Source: Streptomyces sp. ISL-43 (GTDB lineage Bacteria > Actinomycetota > Actinomycetes > Streptomycetales > Streptomycetaceae). Taken from it: a stretch of DNA of 64,000 bases. The stretch lies in assembly GCF_018614195.1 (NCBI RefSeq), contig NZ_JAGGOT010000023.1, positions 186,001 through 250,000 on the forward strand, written 5' to 3'. This document shows positions 46,157 to 55,258 of this stretch, piece by piece. Position 1 is the first letter of the stretch. Each line of letters opens with the position of its first letter. The translations under genes were made by a program, and so were the position numbers. The notes beneath the pieces were generated by a model that searched no databases, was not told the DNA's origin, and saw nothing but the letters and a program-made list of their open reading frames with translations.

Positions 46157-46194
46157 CGGGCCCGGGATCCCGCTCCGGCGGGGCCCCGGGCCCG
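46157..46194 (+). terminator. Terminator of lon
   Basis: There is a 10-bp all-GC perfect stem (arms 46157-46166 and 46185-46194) with an 18-nt loop, immediately after the lon stop. Confidence 0.65.
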
Positions 46195-46248
46195 CGGCGC
46201 ACCCGCTGCGAAATACTGGTGTCCCACCCACCACCGAAGGAGCGGGAC

Positions 46249-46689
46249 GTGCACGGGAGCGAAGATCAGGAGTTCCTGGCCCTGGAGCGGGAGCTGTCCG
46301 TCTTCCTCCGGCGCGCCCGCGCCTCTTCCGGGGAGATGGCACGCGCCCTGCACCCGGAGCTGGAACCGGCCGCGTACGGGCTCCTCGTACGCCTGGAGGC
46401 CGCCGGGCGGCAGCGGGCGACCGAGCTCGCCGCGTACTTCGGGGTCGGCAAGGCCACGATGAGCCGGCAGCTGCGGGCCCTGGAGGTCCTGGGCCTCGTG
46501 GCCCGCGAGCCGGACCCGGCGGACGGCCGGGCCTTCCTCGTCGGGCTCACGGAGGAGGGGCGCGAGCGCTTCCTGCGAGTCCGGGGCGCCCGCCGCGAGC
46601 AGTACATGCGCAAGCTCGCGGACTGGGACCGCGGGGAAGTGGCGGAACTGGCCCGGCTGCTGAACCAGTTGAACGCGGGCGTGGAGTAG
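46249..46689 (+). CDS. MarR-family transcriptional regulator
   Basis: This 146-residue regulator starts from GTG (read MHGSEDQEFLALERELSVFL), chosen because GAAGGAG lies seven to eight nt upstream. The winged helix spans residues about 45-110 (RATELAAYFGVGKATMSRQL; REPDPADGRAFLVGLTEEGR), with flanking dimer helices. The ligand and targets are unknown. It follows lon after a hairpin, so it is probably separately transcribed, and converges on the phosphatase gene. Confidence 0.88.
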   Translation: MHGSEDQEFLALERELSVFLRRARASSGEMARALHPELEPAAYGLLVRLEAAGRQRATELAAYFGVGKATMSRQLRALEVLGLVAREPDPADGRAFLVGLTEEGRERFLRVRGARREQYMRKLADWDRGEVAELARLLNQLNAGVE

Positions 46690-46766
46690 CCGGTCGGCAG
46701 GCCCCGCCGCACCCGCCCCGGAGCCGGCCGCCACAGCTCCGCGTGCACCGCCGAAGCGCCGTCGGG

Positions 46767-47540
46767 CTACAGCTCCGCGTACACCGCCGACGCGTCGTCG
46801 TGCCGCTTTCCGCGCGAGTGCGCGCGGTCCGGGTCCGTCTCCAGGGCCCGCACGCGCTCGATCAGGGACCGCGCGCCCTCCTTGCGCAGGACCGCCAGGC
46901 ACTCGGCCCAGTCGCCCTCCCCGAACGTGTCGGTCCACCTGCTCGCCCCGTCCGTGAGCGCCGCCACCGCCCGCACCCCCGCGCGCGGCGTGCGCCCGGT
47001 CACCGCGCGGGCCGACACCGCCGGGTCCGCGGCGGCGGTGAAGAAGCCGCCCTCCGCGTTGCGCAGCAGGTCCGCCGAGGCCTCCGTACGCAGCCGCTCG
47101 CGCGGGATCAGGTCCAGCCGGTCGTCGAGGACCGCGCTCACCTCGCCTCCGGGCGCCTGGAGGAGGAGTACGGAGTCCGAGAGCACCAGGTGTTCGACGC
47201 AGGACTCGTCCCACCGCACCACGACCACGGTCGCCTGCGGGGTCCGCGCGTGAGAAAGGTCACAGCTGCCGCGGTGGGCGTCGGCGGTGGCGCCGATGGC
47301 CTCCGCCAGGACGTGGTCGAGCGGCATGTCCCGCCGCGATCCGGACAGTTCGGTCAATCGGCCCCCGAGCCGGGCCGTGAACCACGGCACTCCGTGCGCG
47401 CATCCGACGTCGCCCGGCGGCGGGGTGACCCCGTCGAGGGCGACCAGGACCCCGCCGCCCGATGCGGGCACCGCGGCCGACAGCCAGTCCTCGTTGGGGC
47501 GTTCCGGGCTGCCGGGTGCCGAGGCGAGATCGATGCGCAT
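46767..47540 (-). CDS. PP2C-like protein phosphatase family protein
   Basis: This 257-residue protein starts MRIDLASAPGSPERPNEDWL. The opening NEDWL, VLVALDGVTPPP and late ALTDGASR and KRHDDASAVYAEL blocks follow the PP2C order of metal-binding Asp residues (D in LDG, TDG and DDA). The usual RxxNEDs and DGMGG are altered, so activity is uncertain. It is cytoplasmic, with no regulatory or membrane part. It is divergent from the conservon with a 443-nt gap. Confidence 0.72.
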   Translation of the reverse strand: MRIDLASAPGSPERPNEDWLSAAVPASGGGVLVALDGVTPPPGDVGCAHGVPWFTARLGGRLTELSGSRRDMPLDHVLAEAIGATADAHRGSCDLSHARTPQATVVVVRWDESCVEHLVLSDSVLLLQAPGGEVSAVLDDRLDLIPRERLRTEASADLLRNAEGGFFTAAADPAVSARAVTGRTPRAGVRAVAALTDGASRWTDTFGEGDWAECLAVLRKEGARSLIERVRALETDPDRAHSRGKRHDDASAVYAEL

Positions 47541-47983
47541 GCGGGCATTCTGCCCGCAGGGGGTGCCGGAGCGGCGGGACGGCCCGGGCAAAGTACGGAC
47601 CAATGGGGGGAGAGTGGGGCGGGTGGGGCGATAGTCGATCCTTGTGGCCCGTGGGGTGACCGCCGGTATGTGGGCGGGCATCCTGTCAAAAGCCGCATCG
47701 ATCTTTCAACCACCCGTCCACGGCCGTGCCCTGACACCCGGTCGCCGAGTTGGTCGCCAACTCCTCCGTACTGTTCACTCCTTCGTGTGGCCGGGTGGGC
47801 GATGTACGGCTCTCTCCCCAACTCGCTGCGATGGTCTGAGGCGGTACGGCGGCACGGAGCGGCGGTACGGCCGGGGCGGGGGCGTTCACCCGTCGACCGG
47901 CCGACACCTCGGCCACACGAGTGGACGAGCACGAGCAGCACACGTAACACGAGCAGCACACGTACACAGGATTGCGAGCACCG
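47541..47983. other. Long divergent intergenic region before the conservon
   Basis: This 443-nt gap contains a palindrome with 7-bp arms GAGTTGG and a TCG centre at 47747-47763. Two direct 18-bp copies (17 of 18 identical) lie at 47929-47946 and 47947-47964, right before the kinase start. AT-richer stretches near 47690-47720 may hold promoters. No further gene is visible. Confidence 0.5.
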
Positions 47984-50977
47984 GTGCAGAAGAAGCGGCC
48001 TCGGAAGAACGGAACCGTCGCGAACGGCACCGCCCCCGACGGCACCGCACCCGACCGACCAGCCACCGGCGCTCCGGGCACCGCGACCGCCCCCGCCGGA
48101 CGCCGCGTCCGCGTGCGCAGCAGGCTGGTCGTCGGCGTCGCCGTGGCCGGGCTCGCAGTCCTCGCGGCCGGCGCGCCCGCCGTCGTCTCCGCCTCGGCGG
48201 ACCTCAAGGACTCCCAGCACCTGGTCACCCTCGCCGAGCAGAGCCGCCAGACCCTCACCCTCGCCCACCTGCTCGGCGACGAGCGCGACGCCGTCACCGA
48301 GTACGTGGCCAAGGGCCGCCCCGGCGGGCCCCAGGGCGCGCAGGCAGCCGTCCAGGAGCGCACGGCGGGCACCGACCGGCAGCTCGGCGAGGTCCAGCCC
48401 GACGCCGGAGAGCAGCTCGCCCGCGCCCTCGGCCGGATCCGCGCCGTCCGCACCGAGGCCCTCGAAGGCAAGGGCAGCCCGCTGGCCGCCCACCAGGCCT
48501 ACTCCGGCGTCATCGCCGAAGTCCTCGTACCGGGCGGCCGGCTCGCCGAGCTGACCCCGCCGCGCGCCGGGGACGCCCTCGTCACCACCCGCCCGCTGGC
48601 CCCCCTCGGCCAGGCCGTGGAACAGGCCTCCGCCACCCGCGGACTGCTGCTCGCCGCGCTGGCCGTCCCCCGCGGCGAGCAGCCCCCCGGCGTCGCCGCC
48701 GTCGACGAGCTCACCGGCGCCGCCCAGCGGGCGCGCGTACGGGAGCAGGGCGCCCTCGACGACTTCGCGCGGGCCGCGCGGCCCGACGTACGCCAGACCC
48801 TCGCCGCCACCGTCACCGGTCCCGAGGTCAAGACCGCCGACGACTTCCTCAAGCGGCTCACCGACCGGCCTACCCTCTCCAGCGCCGACCGCAAACTCGA
48901 CGCCGGCACCGTCGGATCGGCCCTGACCGCCCGCCTCGACCGGATGCGCACGGTCGAGGCCACCCTCGCCGGCCAGCGCGCCACCGCGCTCGCCGCGCTG
49001 CGCGACGACGACGTGACCGCGCTGGAGACCCTGCTGGCCTTCCTCGGCGTGCTGTTCCTGGTCACCATCGGCATCTCCACCGCCATCGCCCGTTCGCTGA
49101 CCCGTCCGCTGTCGGTCCTGCGGCGCGGCGCGGCGCGGCTGGCGACCCCGGAGGGCTCGGTGGAACCGGTCCGGTTCACCGGCCGCAACGACGAGTTCGC
49201 CGAAGTCGTGCGCAACCTCAACGCGGTACGGGACCAGACGGTCTCCCTGCACACCCGGATCGCCGGACTCGACGCAGACCGGCGCCGCATCATCGGCCGC
49301 AACGAGGCGCTCTCCACGGGCCGGGAAGCCCTGGAGGACGAACTGTCGCAGCTGCGGGCGGGGCTGGAGGAGCACCGCCGCATCATGTCGACCACGTCCG
49401 TGTCGCTGTCGCTGCGGACCCTGGGGCTCGTCGAACGCCAACTCGCCGTCATCGAGGAGCTGGAGTCCGAGGAACCGGACCCGGACCGGCTCTCCACCCT
49501 CTTCAAGCTCGACCACCTGGCGACCGTGATGCGCCGCCACAACGAGAACCTGCTCGTCCTCGCCGGCCAGGAGCACGGCCACGGGCAGGGCCTGCCCGTG
49601 CCGCTCGTCGACGTCATGCGGGCGGCGGTCAGCGAGATCGAGCGCTACGAGCGCGTCGACCTCGGGGCGCTGCCCTCGTACACGCAGGTCGCCGGGCACG
49701 CCGCCGACGACATCTCGCACGTGCTCGCGGAGCTGCTGGAGAACGCGACGACCTTCTCGCCGCCGGACGCCGAGGTGAAGGTGTCCGGCTGGCTGCTCGA
49801 CTCCGGTGACGTGGTGCTGTCCGTCGTGGACGAGGGCATCGGCGTCACCGGGGACCGGCTGGCCACGCTCAACGAGCGGCTGGCCACGCCGGAGGCGTAC
49901 GACGAGGAGCCCGAGTCGGAACACGGCCTGGGCCTCGGCCTGTACGTGGCCGGGCGGCTCGCGGCCCGGCACGGAGTGACGGCGGAGCTGCGGGCCCCGC
50001 GGCACGGCGGTACGGAGGCCCTGGTCGTCGTACCGGCGGCGCTCCTGCCCGCCACCCCGCCGGTCTCGCCGGTACACACCCTGGGCACGCCGGGCGCGCC
50101 CGCGCTGCACCTGCCCGGTGTGATCGCGGAGGCCAACGAGAACACGCTGCCCTCACGGGTACGGGGCCTGGCCGCGCCCGCCGCCGCGCCGGATCCGGAG
50201 GCTTCGGCCTGGCCGGAACCGGGGTTCGAGCCGGAGCCGGCCGTGTCCCCCGAGCCGGGGGTGGCCGCCGGGGCATCGCCCGAGGCGGAGCCCGCGCACC
50301 AGCCGGCCTGGGCCCGCGACCCGGAGCCGTCCCCCGAGACGCCGCCGGCCCACGAGCCCGAGCCCGCGTCGGCGTACGAGCCCGCGTCGGCCTACGAGCC
50401 CGCGTCGGCCCACGAGCCGGCATCGGCCCACGAGCCCGAGCCCGCCCACGCGCCGGCCGGCGAGCCGGGCGAGGAGCTGCTGGCCAGGGTGGTCCCGGAG
50501 CCCGCTCCGGCGGCGTTCGCACCCCAGGCCGGCCAGTTGCCGCCCACGGAGCAGGTGTTCCGGGTGTCGGCCCCCGGGGAGATCCCCGCCGAGCAGGTGT
50601 TCCGGGTCCCGCCGCAGGCCGAGGTGCCCGCCGAGCAGGTGTTCCGGGTCCCGGCCCCCGCCGAGGTGCCCGCCGAGCAGGTGTTCACCGTGCGGGCCCC
50701 GGCCGAGGCACCCGTACCCGCCGAGGAGCCCGCCGAGGAGCTCACCGACAAGGGCCTCCCGAAGCGGACCCCCCGCGTGGTGGCCGCCGGCCGGGGAGGC
50801 GACGTACCCCCCGAGCCGCGCCGCGTGGACGCCGACGAGCTGCGCCGCCGCCTCGGCGGGTTCTACCGGGGTGCCCAGGACGGCCGGCGCGTCGTCGAGG
50901 CGGAGCTCGCGCAGGACCGACGGCACGACCAGGGGCAGACCGACCGGGGGGACACCGCACAGGAGGCACGCACATGA
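47984..50977 (+). CDS. Conservon sensor histidine kinase (CvnA type, nitrate/nitrite-sensor-like)
   Basis: This 997-residue membrane kinase starts from GTG (MQKKRPRKNGTVANGTAPDG). Transmembrane helix 1 lies at about residues 43-65, then an extracytoplasmic NIT-like helical domain (about 65-340), helix 2 (LAFLGVLFLVTIGISTAIAR), HAMP, and a dimer/phosphoacceptor region with HLATVMRRHNENLLVLAGQE. HATPase_c follows (LLENATTFSPPDAEV; DEGIGVTG; GLGLGLYVAGRLAARHG). A 250-residue disordered tail ends it, with YEPASAYEPASA repeats and four 14-residue AEQVFRVPxxAEVP repeats. It heads the roadblock-DUF742-GTPase conservon, in which these kinases act like membrane receptors for a small GTPase. A TTG at 47972 is an alternative start. 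Confidence 0.9.
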   Translation: MQKKRPRKNGTVANGTAPDGTAPDRPATGAPGTATAPAGRRVRVRSRLVVGVAVAGLAVLAAGAPAVVSASADLKDSQHLVTLAEQSRQTLTLAHLLGDERDAVTEYVAKGRPGGPQGAQAAVQERTAGTDRQLGEVQPDAGEQLARALGRIRAVRTEALEGKGSPLAAHQAYSGVIAEVLVPGGRLAELTPPRAGDALVTTRPLAPLGQAVEQASATRGLLLAALAVPRGEQPPGVAAVDELTGAAQRARVREQGALDDFARAARPDVRQTLAATVTGPEVKTADDFLKRLTDRPTLSSADRKLDAGTVGSALTARLDRMRTVEATLAGQRATALAALRDDDVTALETLLAFLGVLFLVTIGISTAIARSLTRPLSVLRRGAARLATPEGSVEPVRFTGRNDEFAEVVRNLNAVRDQTVSLHTRIAGLDADRRRIIGRNEALSTGREALEDELSQLRAGLEEHRRIMSTTSVSLSLRTLGLVERQLAVIEELESEEPDPDRLSTLFKLDHLATVMRRHNENLLVLAGQEHGHGQGLPVPLVDVMRAAVSEIERYERVDLGALPSYTQVAGHAADDISHVLAELLENATTFSPPDAEVKVSGWLLDSGDVVLSVVDEGIGVTGDRLATLNERLATPEAYDEEPESEHGLGLGLYVAGRLAARHGVTAELRAPRHGGTEALVVVPAALLPATPPVSPVHTLGTPGAPALHLPGVIAEANENTLPSRVRGLAAPAAAPDPEASAWPEPGFEPEPAVSPEPGVAAGASPEAEPAHQPAWARDPEPSPETPPAHEPEPASAYEPASAYEPASAHEPASAHEPEPAHAPAGEPGEELLARVVPEPAPAAFAPQAGQLPPTEQVFRVSAPGEIPAEQVFRVPPQAEVPAEQVFRVPAPAEVPAEQVFTVRAPAEAPVPAEEPAEELTDKGLPKRTPRVVAAGRGGDVPPEPRRVDADELRRRLGGFYRGAQDGRRVVEAELAQDRRHDQGQTDRGDTAQEART

Positions 50978-51453
50978 CCGCGCCCAGTACGTACGGACTG
51001 AGCACCCAGGCCCGCAACCTTCAGTGGCTGCTGACCGACCTCGTCGAGGAGGTGCCCGGGGTCAACTCCGTGGCCGTCGTGTCCTCGGACGGGCTCCTGC
51101 TGCTCTCCTCCGACCCGGTGGCACCCGACACGCCCGCCGCCGCCCGCCCCAGGGGCCCGCGCGGCGCCTCCGCCGACCTCGCCACCATCGTCTCCGGCCT
51201 CGGCTCGCTCACCACGGGCGCGGCCGCCCTGATGGACGGCGGCGCGGTAAAGCAGACCATGGTGGCCATGGAGAACGGCGCCGTCTTCGTCATGTCCGTC
51301 AGCGACGGCTCGCTCCTCGGAGTGCACGCCACGCCGGACTGCGACATGAGCGTCGTCGCCTACCACATGGCCCTGTTCGTGGGCCGCGCCGGCCACGTCC
51401 TGACCCCCGAAGTCCGCAGTGAGCTGCGCCAGTCGATGGAGAACACCCCGTGA
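50974..51453 (+). CDS. Conservon roadblock/LC7 protein (CvnB type)
   Basis: This 159-residue roadblock/LC7 protein starts MTAPSTYGLSTQARNLQWLL. Its start overlaps the kinase stop as ATGA. The fold is recognised from VNSVAVVSSDGLLLLSSDPV, LGSLTTGAAALMDGGAVKQT and MENGAVFVMSVSDGSLLGVH. Roadblock proteins of this type are thought to act as GTPase-activating or scaffolding partners of the CvnD GTPase. A poly-Ala/Pro loop around residue 55 is longer than usual. Confidence 0.92.
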   Translation: MTAPSTYGLSTQARNLQWLLTDLVEEVPGVNSVAVVSSDGLLLLSSDPVAPDTPAAARPRGPRGASADLATIVSGLGSLTTGAAALMDGGAVKQTMVAMENGAVFVMSVSDGSLLGVHATPDCDMSVVAYHMALFVGRAGHVLTPEVRSELRQSMENTP

Positions 51454-51839
51454 GGAGTCCGGCCTCCGACCGGCTGCCGATACGCGGCGCCGACCGCCGT
51501 CCCGCCCGTGTACGCCCGTACTCCCTCACGGGCGGCCGCACCCGCTTCACACAGGTCCTGAACGTCGAGACCTTCGTCGCCGCCCTCGAGACCAGGGCGT
51601 CCGAGCCGCAGAAGCCCGACCGGATGCCCGAGATGCCGGCGATCGTCGAGGTCTGCCGCCGCATGCGCACGATCGCCGAGATCGCCGCGCTGCTGAAGCT
51701 GCCGCTCGGTGTGGTCCGCGTCCTGGTCAGCGACCTCGCCGACCAGGGAAGGATCCGCGTCTACGGGACGGGGCACGCTGCCGGCCGCCCCGACCGCGCG
51801 CTGCTCGAAAGGGTGCTCAGTGGGCTCCGCCGTCTCTGA
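51450..51839 (+). CDS. Conservon DUF742 protein (CvnC type)
   Basis: This 129-residue DUF742 protein starts from GTG (read MRSPASDRLPIRGADRRPAR), overlapping the roadblock stop as GTGA. VRPYSLTGGRTRFTQVLNVE opens the domain, and a predicted winged helix follows (RTIAEIAALLKLPLGVVRVL). DUF742 proteins are the third component of conservons and may bind DNA or the kinase. Its 3' end overlaps the GTPase start by 20 nt. Confidence 0.92.
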   Translation: MRSPASDRLPIRGADRRPARVRPYSLTGGRTRFTQVLNVETFVAALETRASEPQKPDRMPEMPAIVEVCRRMRTIAEIAALLKLPLGVVRVLVSDLADQGRIRVYGTGHAAGRPDRALLERVLSGLRRL

Positions 51840-52476
51840 AACCGGTACCGAGATCGCTCCTGACTCCGGTGTCGGCACCTCCGCCACGGCGGCCGAGCCC
51901 GTACAGCCCTGGCAGTACGACCGCTCGCGCGCGCCCGTCGCCGTCAAGGTGCTGGTGGCGGGCGGGTTCGGCGTCGGCAAGACCACCTTCGTCGGGTCCG
52001 TCTCGGAGATCGCGCCGCTGCGCACCGAATCGCTGATGACCGAGGCCAGCGTGCCCACCGACGACCTGACCTCCACCCCGGACAAGCACACCACCACCGT
52101 GGTCATGGACTTCGGACGCGTCACGCTCGACGACGACCTCGTCCTGTACGTGTACGGGACGCCCGGCCAGGAGCGCTTCTGGTTCATGTGGGACGACCTG
52201 GTGCGCGGCGCCATCGGCGGGATCGTGCTCGCCGACACCCGCCGGCTGCGCGACTGCTTCCCGGCCCTGGACTACTTCGAGAGCTGCGGGCTGCCGTACG
52301 CCGTCGCCGTCAACCACTTCGAGGGCACGCGCTCGTACGAGCCCGAGGACGTGCGGGAGGCGCTGACCGTACCGGCGCGCGTACCTGTCGTGATCATGGA
52401 CGCGCGGAGCCGGGTCACGGTGGTCGAGTCGCTGCTGACGCTCGTCGCGCACGCGCTCGACGCCACGCCCGAATAG
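51820..52476 (+). CDS. Conservon Ras-like GTPase (CvnD type)
   Basis: This 218-residue small GTPase starts from GTG (read MGSAVSETGTEIAPDSGVGT). After a 35-residue polar leader, P-loop LVAGGFGVGKTTFVGSVSEI, switch I Thr region (SVPTDDLTSTPDKHTTTVVM), and DxxGQ-like GTPGQERFWFMWDD appear in order; AVNHFEG replaces NKxD as the base-specifying motif. It is the output switch of the conservon. It overlaps the DUF742 gene by 20 nt with AAAGGG before the start. Confidence 0.93.
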   Translation: MGSAVSETGTEIAPDSGVGTSATAAEPVQPWQYDRSRAPVAVKVLVAGGFGVGKTTFVGSVSEIAPLRTESLMTEASVPTDDLTSTPDKHTTTVVMDFGRVTLDDDLVLYVYGTPGQERFWFMWDDLVRGAIGGIVLADTRRLRDCFPALDYFESCGLPYAVAVNHFEGTRSYEPEDVREALTVPARVPVVIMDARSRVTVVESLLTLVAHALDATPE

Positions 52477-52558
52477 ATCCGACAGTTCCGCGGCCGCGGT
52501 CCTCCTTGGGTGCCCGTTACCCGCAACGCCCCCGTACAGAGCGAATCGAGAACGTGAG

Positions 52559-53869
52559 ATGCGCAAGATACTCGTCGTCGGCGCCGGCCAGTCCGGCCTC
52601 CAGCTCGCCCTCGGACTCCAGTCGAAGGGGTACGAGGTCACCCTCATGTCCAACCGGACGGCGGACGAGATCCGCACCGGGCGGGTCATGTCCACCCAGT
52701 GCATGTTCGACACGGCGCTCCAGCACGAGCGGGACCTCCAGCTGAACTTCTGGGAGCGGCAGGCCCCGAAGATCGAGGGCCTGGGCGTCTCCGTCGCCAC
52801 CCCCGACGCCGGCCGCGCCATCGACTGGCTGGGCAAGCTGAAGGGCCACGCCCAGTCCGTCGACCAGCGCGTGAAGATGTCCGGCTGGCTGGACACCTTC
52901 GCGCAGCGCGGCGGCCAGCTCGTCATCCACGGCGCGTCCGTCTCCGACCTCGACTTCTTCGCGCGCACCTACGACCTGGTGCTGGTCGCGGCCGGCAAGG
53001 GCGAGCTCGTCTCGCTGTTCGGCCGGAACGCGGCCCGCTCCCCGTACGACGCCCCGCAGCGCGCGCTCGCGGTCAGCTACGTGCACGGGCTCGGTCCGCG
53101 CCCCGAGCACCCGGACACGGAGGCCGTGCGCTGCAACCTGGTCCCCGGCGTCGGCGAGCTGTTCGTCATGCCGACGCTGACCACCTCCGGGCGGGCCGAC
53201 ATCCTGTTCTGGGAGGGGATCCCGGGCGGTCCGCTGGACGTGTTCAACGGCGTGCGGGACCCGGCCGAGCACCTGGCGCTGACGCTGGAACTGATGGAGA
53301 GGTTCACGCCCTGGGAGTACGCCCGGGCGACGAAGGCGGAGCTGACGGACGCGGGCGCCACGCTCGCCGGCCGGTACGCGCCCGTCGTCCGCAACCCGAT
53401 CGGGCGGCTGCCCGGCGGCGGCCTGGTGCTGGGCGTCGCGGACGTGGTGGTCGCCAACGACCCGATCACCGGGCAGGGCTCGAACTCCGCCGCCAAGTGC
53501 GCGGCCTCGTACCTCTCGTCGATCCTCATGCACGGGGACAACCCGTTCGACGAGGCGTGGATGAAGGCCACCTTCGACAAGTACTGGTTCACCTCGGGCA
53601 AGCCCGTGACCCAGTGGACGAACGCCATGCTCGGCGTCCCGCCGGAGCACGTGCTGAACCTGATCGGCGCGGCCGGGCAGCTCCAGCCGGTGGCGGACCG
53701 TTTCGCCAATGGCTTCGACAACCCGGCCGACTTCGACGCGTACTTCTACGACCCCGAGGACGCGGCCGATTACCTCGCGGAGGTCGCGGGGGCCTCCGCT
53801 TCCTCGGGCTCGGCTTCCTCGGCCTCGGCCGCGGGGGCTTCGCCCGTGGGGGCTTCGGCCTCCGCGTAG
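52559..53869 (+). CDS. Flavin-dependent monooxygenase, StyA/styrene-indole monooxygenase-like
   Basis: This 436-residue FAD protein starts MRKILVVGAGQSGLQLALGL, with the dinucleotide-binding GxGxxG at once. RTADEIRTGRVMSTQCMFDT and GVADVVVANDPITGQGSNSA are the StyA-type substrate and FAD ribityl blocks. StyA enzymes epoxidise aromatic alkenes or oxidise indole using reduced FAD supplied by a separate reductase; none is nearby. It lies 82 nt after the conservon GTPase and is probably its fifth gene. The last 30 residues are Ala/Ser/Gly-only and overlap the NlpC/P60 gene antisense by 100 bp. Confidence 0.85.
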   Translation: MRKILVVGAGQSGLQLALGLQSKGYEVTLMSNRTADEIRTGRVMSTQCMFDTALQHERDLQLNFWERQAPKIEGLGVSVATPDAGRAIDWLGKLKGHAQSVDQRVKMSGWLDTFAQRGGQLVIHGASVSDLDFFARTYDLVLVAAGKGELVSLFGRNAARSPYDAPQRALAVSYVHGLGPRPEHPDTEAVRCNLVPGVGELFVMPTLTTSGRADILFWEGIPGGPLDVFNGVRDPAEHLALTLELMERFTPWEYARATKAELTDAGATLAGRYAPVVRNPIGRLPGGGLVLGVADVVVANDPITGQGSNSAAKCAASYLSSILMHGDNPFDEAWMKATFDKYWFTSGKPVTQWTNAMLGVPPEHVLNLIGAAGQLQPVADRFANGFDNPADFDAYFYDPEDAADYLAEVAGASASSGSASSASAAGASPVGASASA

Positions 53870-55071
53870 CCGGTGTCGTCCCCCGCCGCGGCCGCCTGGG
53901 AGTCGGGCAGCTCCGGCGGGGTGAAGTCGGACAGCGGCGCCCCGTCCGGGTCGGGCCGTACCGCGCCGAGCAGCGGATTCGCGGCGATCGGCGAGACCTT
54001 GACCTTCGTGCCCGGGCGGGGTGCCTGGATCACCTTGCCGTCGCCGACGTACAGGGCCACGTGCGTGGCGGTCGGGAAGTACACCACCAGGTCGCCGGGA
54101 CGGAGCTTGTCGAGGGGCACCCTCGGCAGCTGGGCCCACTGCTCCTGACTCGTCCGGGGGATGGTCCGCCCGGCATGCGCCCAGGCCTGCGAGGTCAGCC
54201 CGGAACAGTCGAAGGACGCCGGGCCCTCGGCGCCCCAGACGTACGGCTTCCCGATCTGGGCCGTCGCGTACGTGAGGGCCGTGCCGCCGGCCGCAGTGGG
54301 ATTACGGGACTGCGCGCCGAGCTTCCCCGATTCCACCAGCGCCCGCTGCGCGGCGGCGGTGTCCTCGGCTTCGCGCGTGCCGAGCTCGCCGAGCTGGCCG
54401 GGGGTGAGCGAAGCGAGCGTCCGTTCGACATCCTTGAGCCGGCTCGCGGCCTCGTCCTTGCGCTTCTTCGTCTCGGCGGCCAGCTTCTGCTCGGAGTCCA
54501 GGGCCTTGCGGGCGGCGGTGGCGAGGGCGTCGGCCCGCTGCTCGCCCCGGGCCAGCCGGTGCAGCGCGGCGGCCCGCCGGGCACCCTCGCGGTCGGCGAT
54601 CCGGCGCTGGTCCAGGGCGCTCTGCGGGTCCCCGGCGAACAGCATCCGGGCGTACGGGGAGAAGCCCCGGGCCCCCCTGTACTGCTCGCGCGCCAGCCGG
54701 CCGGCGGTGGCCTGGGCGTCGCCGACGGCCGTACGGGCCTTCCCGAGCTCGGTACTGAGCCGCCGCTCCTCGCCTTGGCGGGCGGTGAGCGCGCTCTCGG
54801 TGGCGTTGTAGGCCTCGGCGGCCTGCTCGGCCTGCTGGTAGAGGCCTTGGAGGCGGGTGAGGAGCACGCCGACGGGCTCGGCGGGGGCGGCGGGGGCGGC
54901 GGCCGCGTTGGGCTCGGCGGGTGCTTCGGGTGCTTCGGGTGCGGCGGGTGCTGCGGGTGCTGCGGGTGCTGCGGGCTCGGCTTGGGCGGCGCCGGGGATC
55001 GGTCCGGCCGTGACGAGGGCTGCGGCGATGCAGGCGGCGTGAAGCAGCCGACGCCGACGTCGACGTGACAT
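53770..55071 (-). CDS. Secreted NlpC/P60 peptidoglycan endopeptidase
   Basis: This 433-residue secreted hydrolase starts MSRRRRRRLLHAACIAAALV after GGAGG. The signal peptide runs to about residue 31 (AAQA). An Ala/Pro-rich linker and a long coiled coil (about residues 65-230) of the RipA/CwlO type follow, then the NlpC/P60 domain with catalytic Cys in SFDCSGLTSQAW and His in ATHVALYVGDG. It cuts the stem peptide of peptidoglycan, probably during growth or septation. The acidic Ala/Glu tail overlaps the monooxygenase gene antisense. It is convergent with the conservon operon. Confidence 0.9.
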   Translation of the reverse strand: MSRRRRRRLLHAACIAAALVTAGPIPGAAQAEPAAPAAPAAPAAPEAPEAPAEPNAAAAPAAPAEPVGVLLTRLQGLYQQAEQAAEAYNATESALTARQGEERRLSTELGKARTAVGDAQATAGRLAREQYRGARGFSPYARMLFAGDPQSALDQRRIADREGARRAAALHRLARGEQRADALATAARKALDSEQKLAAETKKRKDEAASRLKDVERTLASLTPGQLGELGTREAEDTAAAQRALVESGKLGAQSRNPTAAGGTALTYATAQIGKPYVWGAEGPASFDCSGLTSQAWAHAGRTIPRTSQEQWAQLPRVPLDKLRPGDLVVYFPTATHVALYVGDGKVIQAPRPGTKVKVSPIAANPLLGAVRPDPDGAPLSDFTPPELPDSQAAAAGDDTGYAEAEAPTGEAPAAEAEEAEPEEAEAPATSAR

Positions 55072-55258
55072 GTGGTCACCTCCAGGCGGCCGATGCTGCC
55101 ATGCCTGGTATGACAAATCGCCCACCCGGGTCGGCCGTGCCGTGGCGCTCACCCGGTCGGGCGTACGGTCGCCCGAGGCCGGATGAAACGCTTGGTGAGG
55201 CTTTGGCCAAGTACTGGGTGAGGGGTCATCCAGACCCCGGAATCAGGGGAGGGACCGG

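Noticed and set aside
43550..46342. A 930-codon open frame antisense to lon
   Set aside because: It mirrors lon codons in the opposite strand; low-complexity His/Arg/Gly/Gln content and no ribosome site.
54857..55042. Ala/Gly-only open frame (AGAAGAAG repeats) at the start of the NlpC/P60 gene
   Set aside because: It is the antisense reading of the Ala/Pro linker codons, not a separate protein.
55072..55258. c-di-AMP (ydaO-type) riboswitch before the NlpC/P60 gene
   Set aside because: Such riboswitches precede many Streptomyces cell-wall hydrolases, but I could not find the conserved core elements in this short leader.
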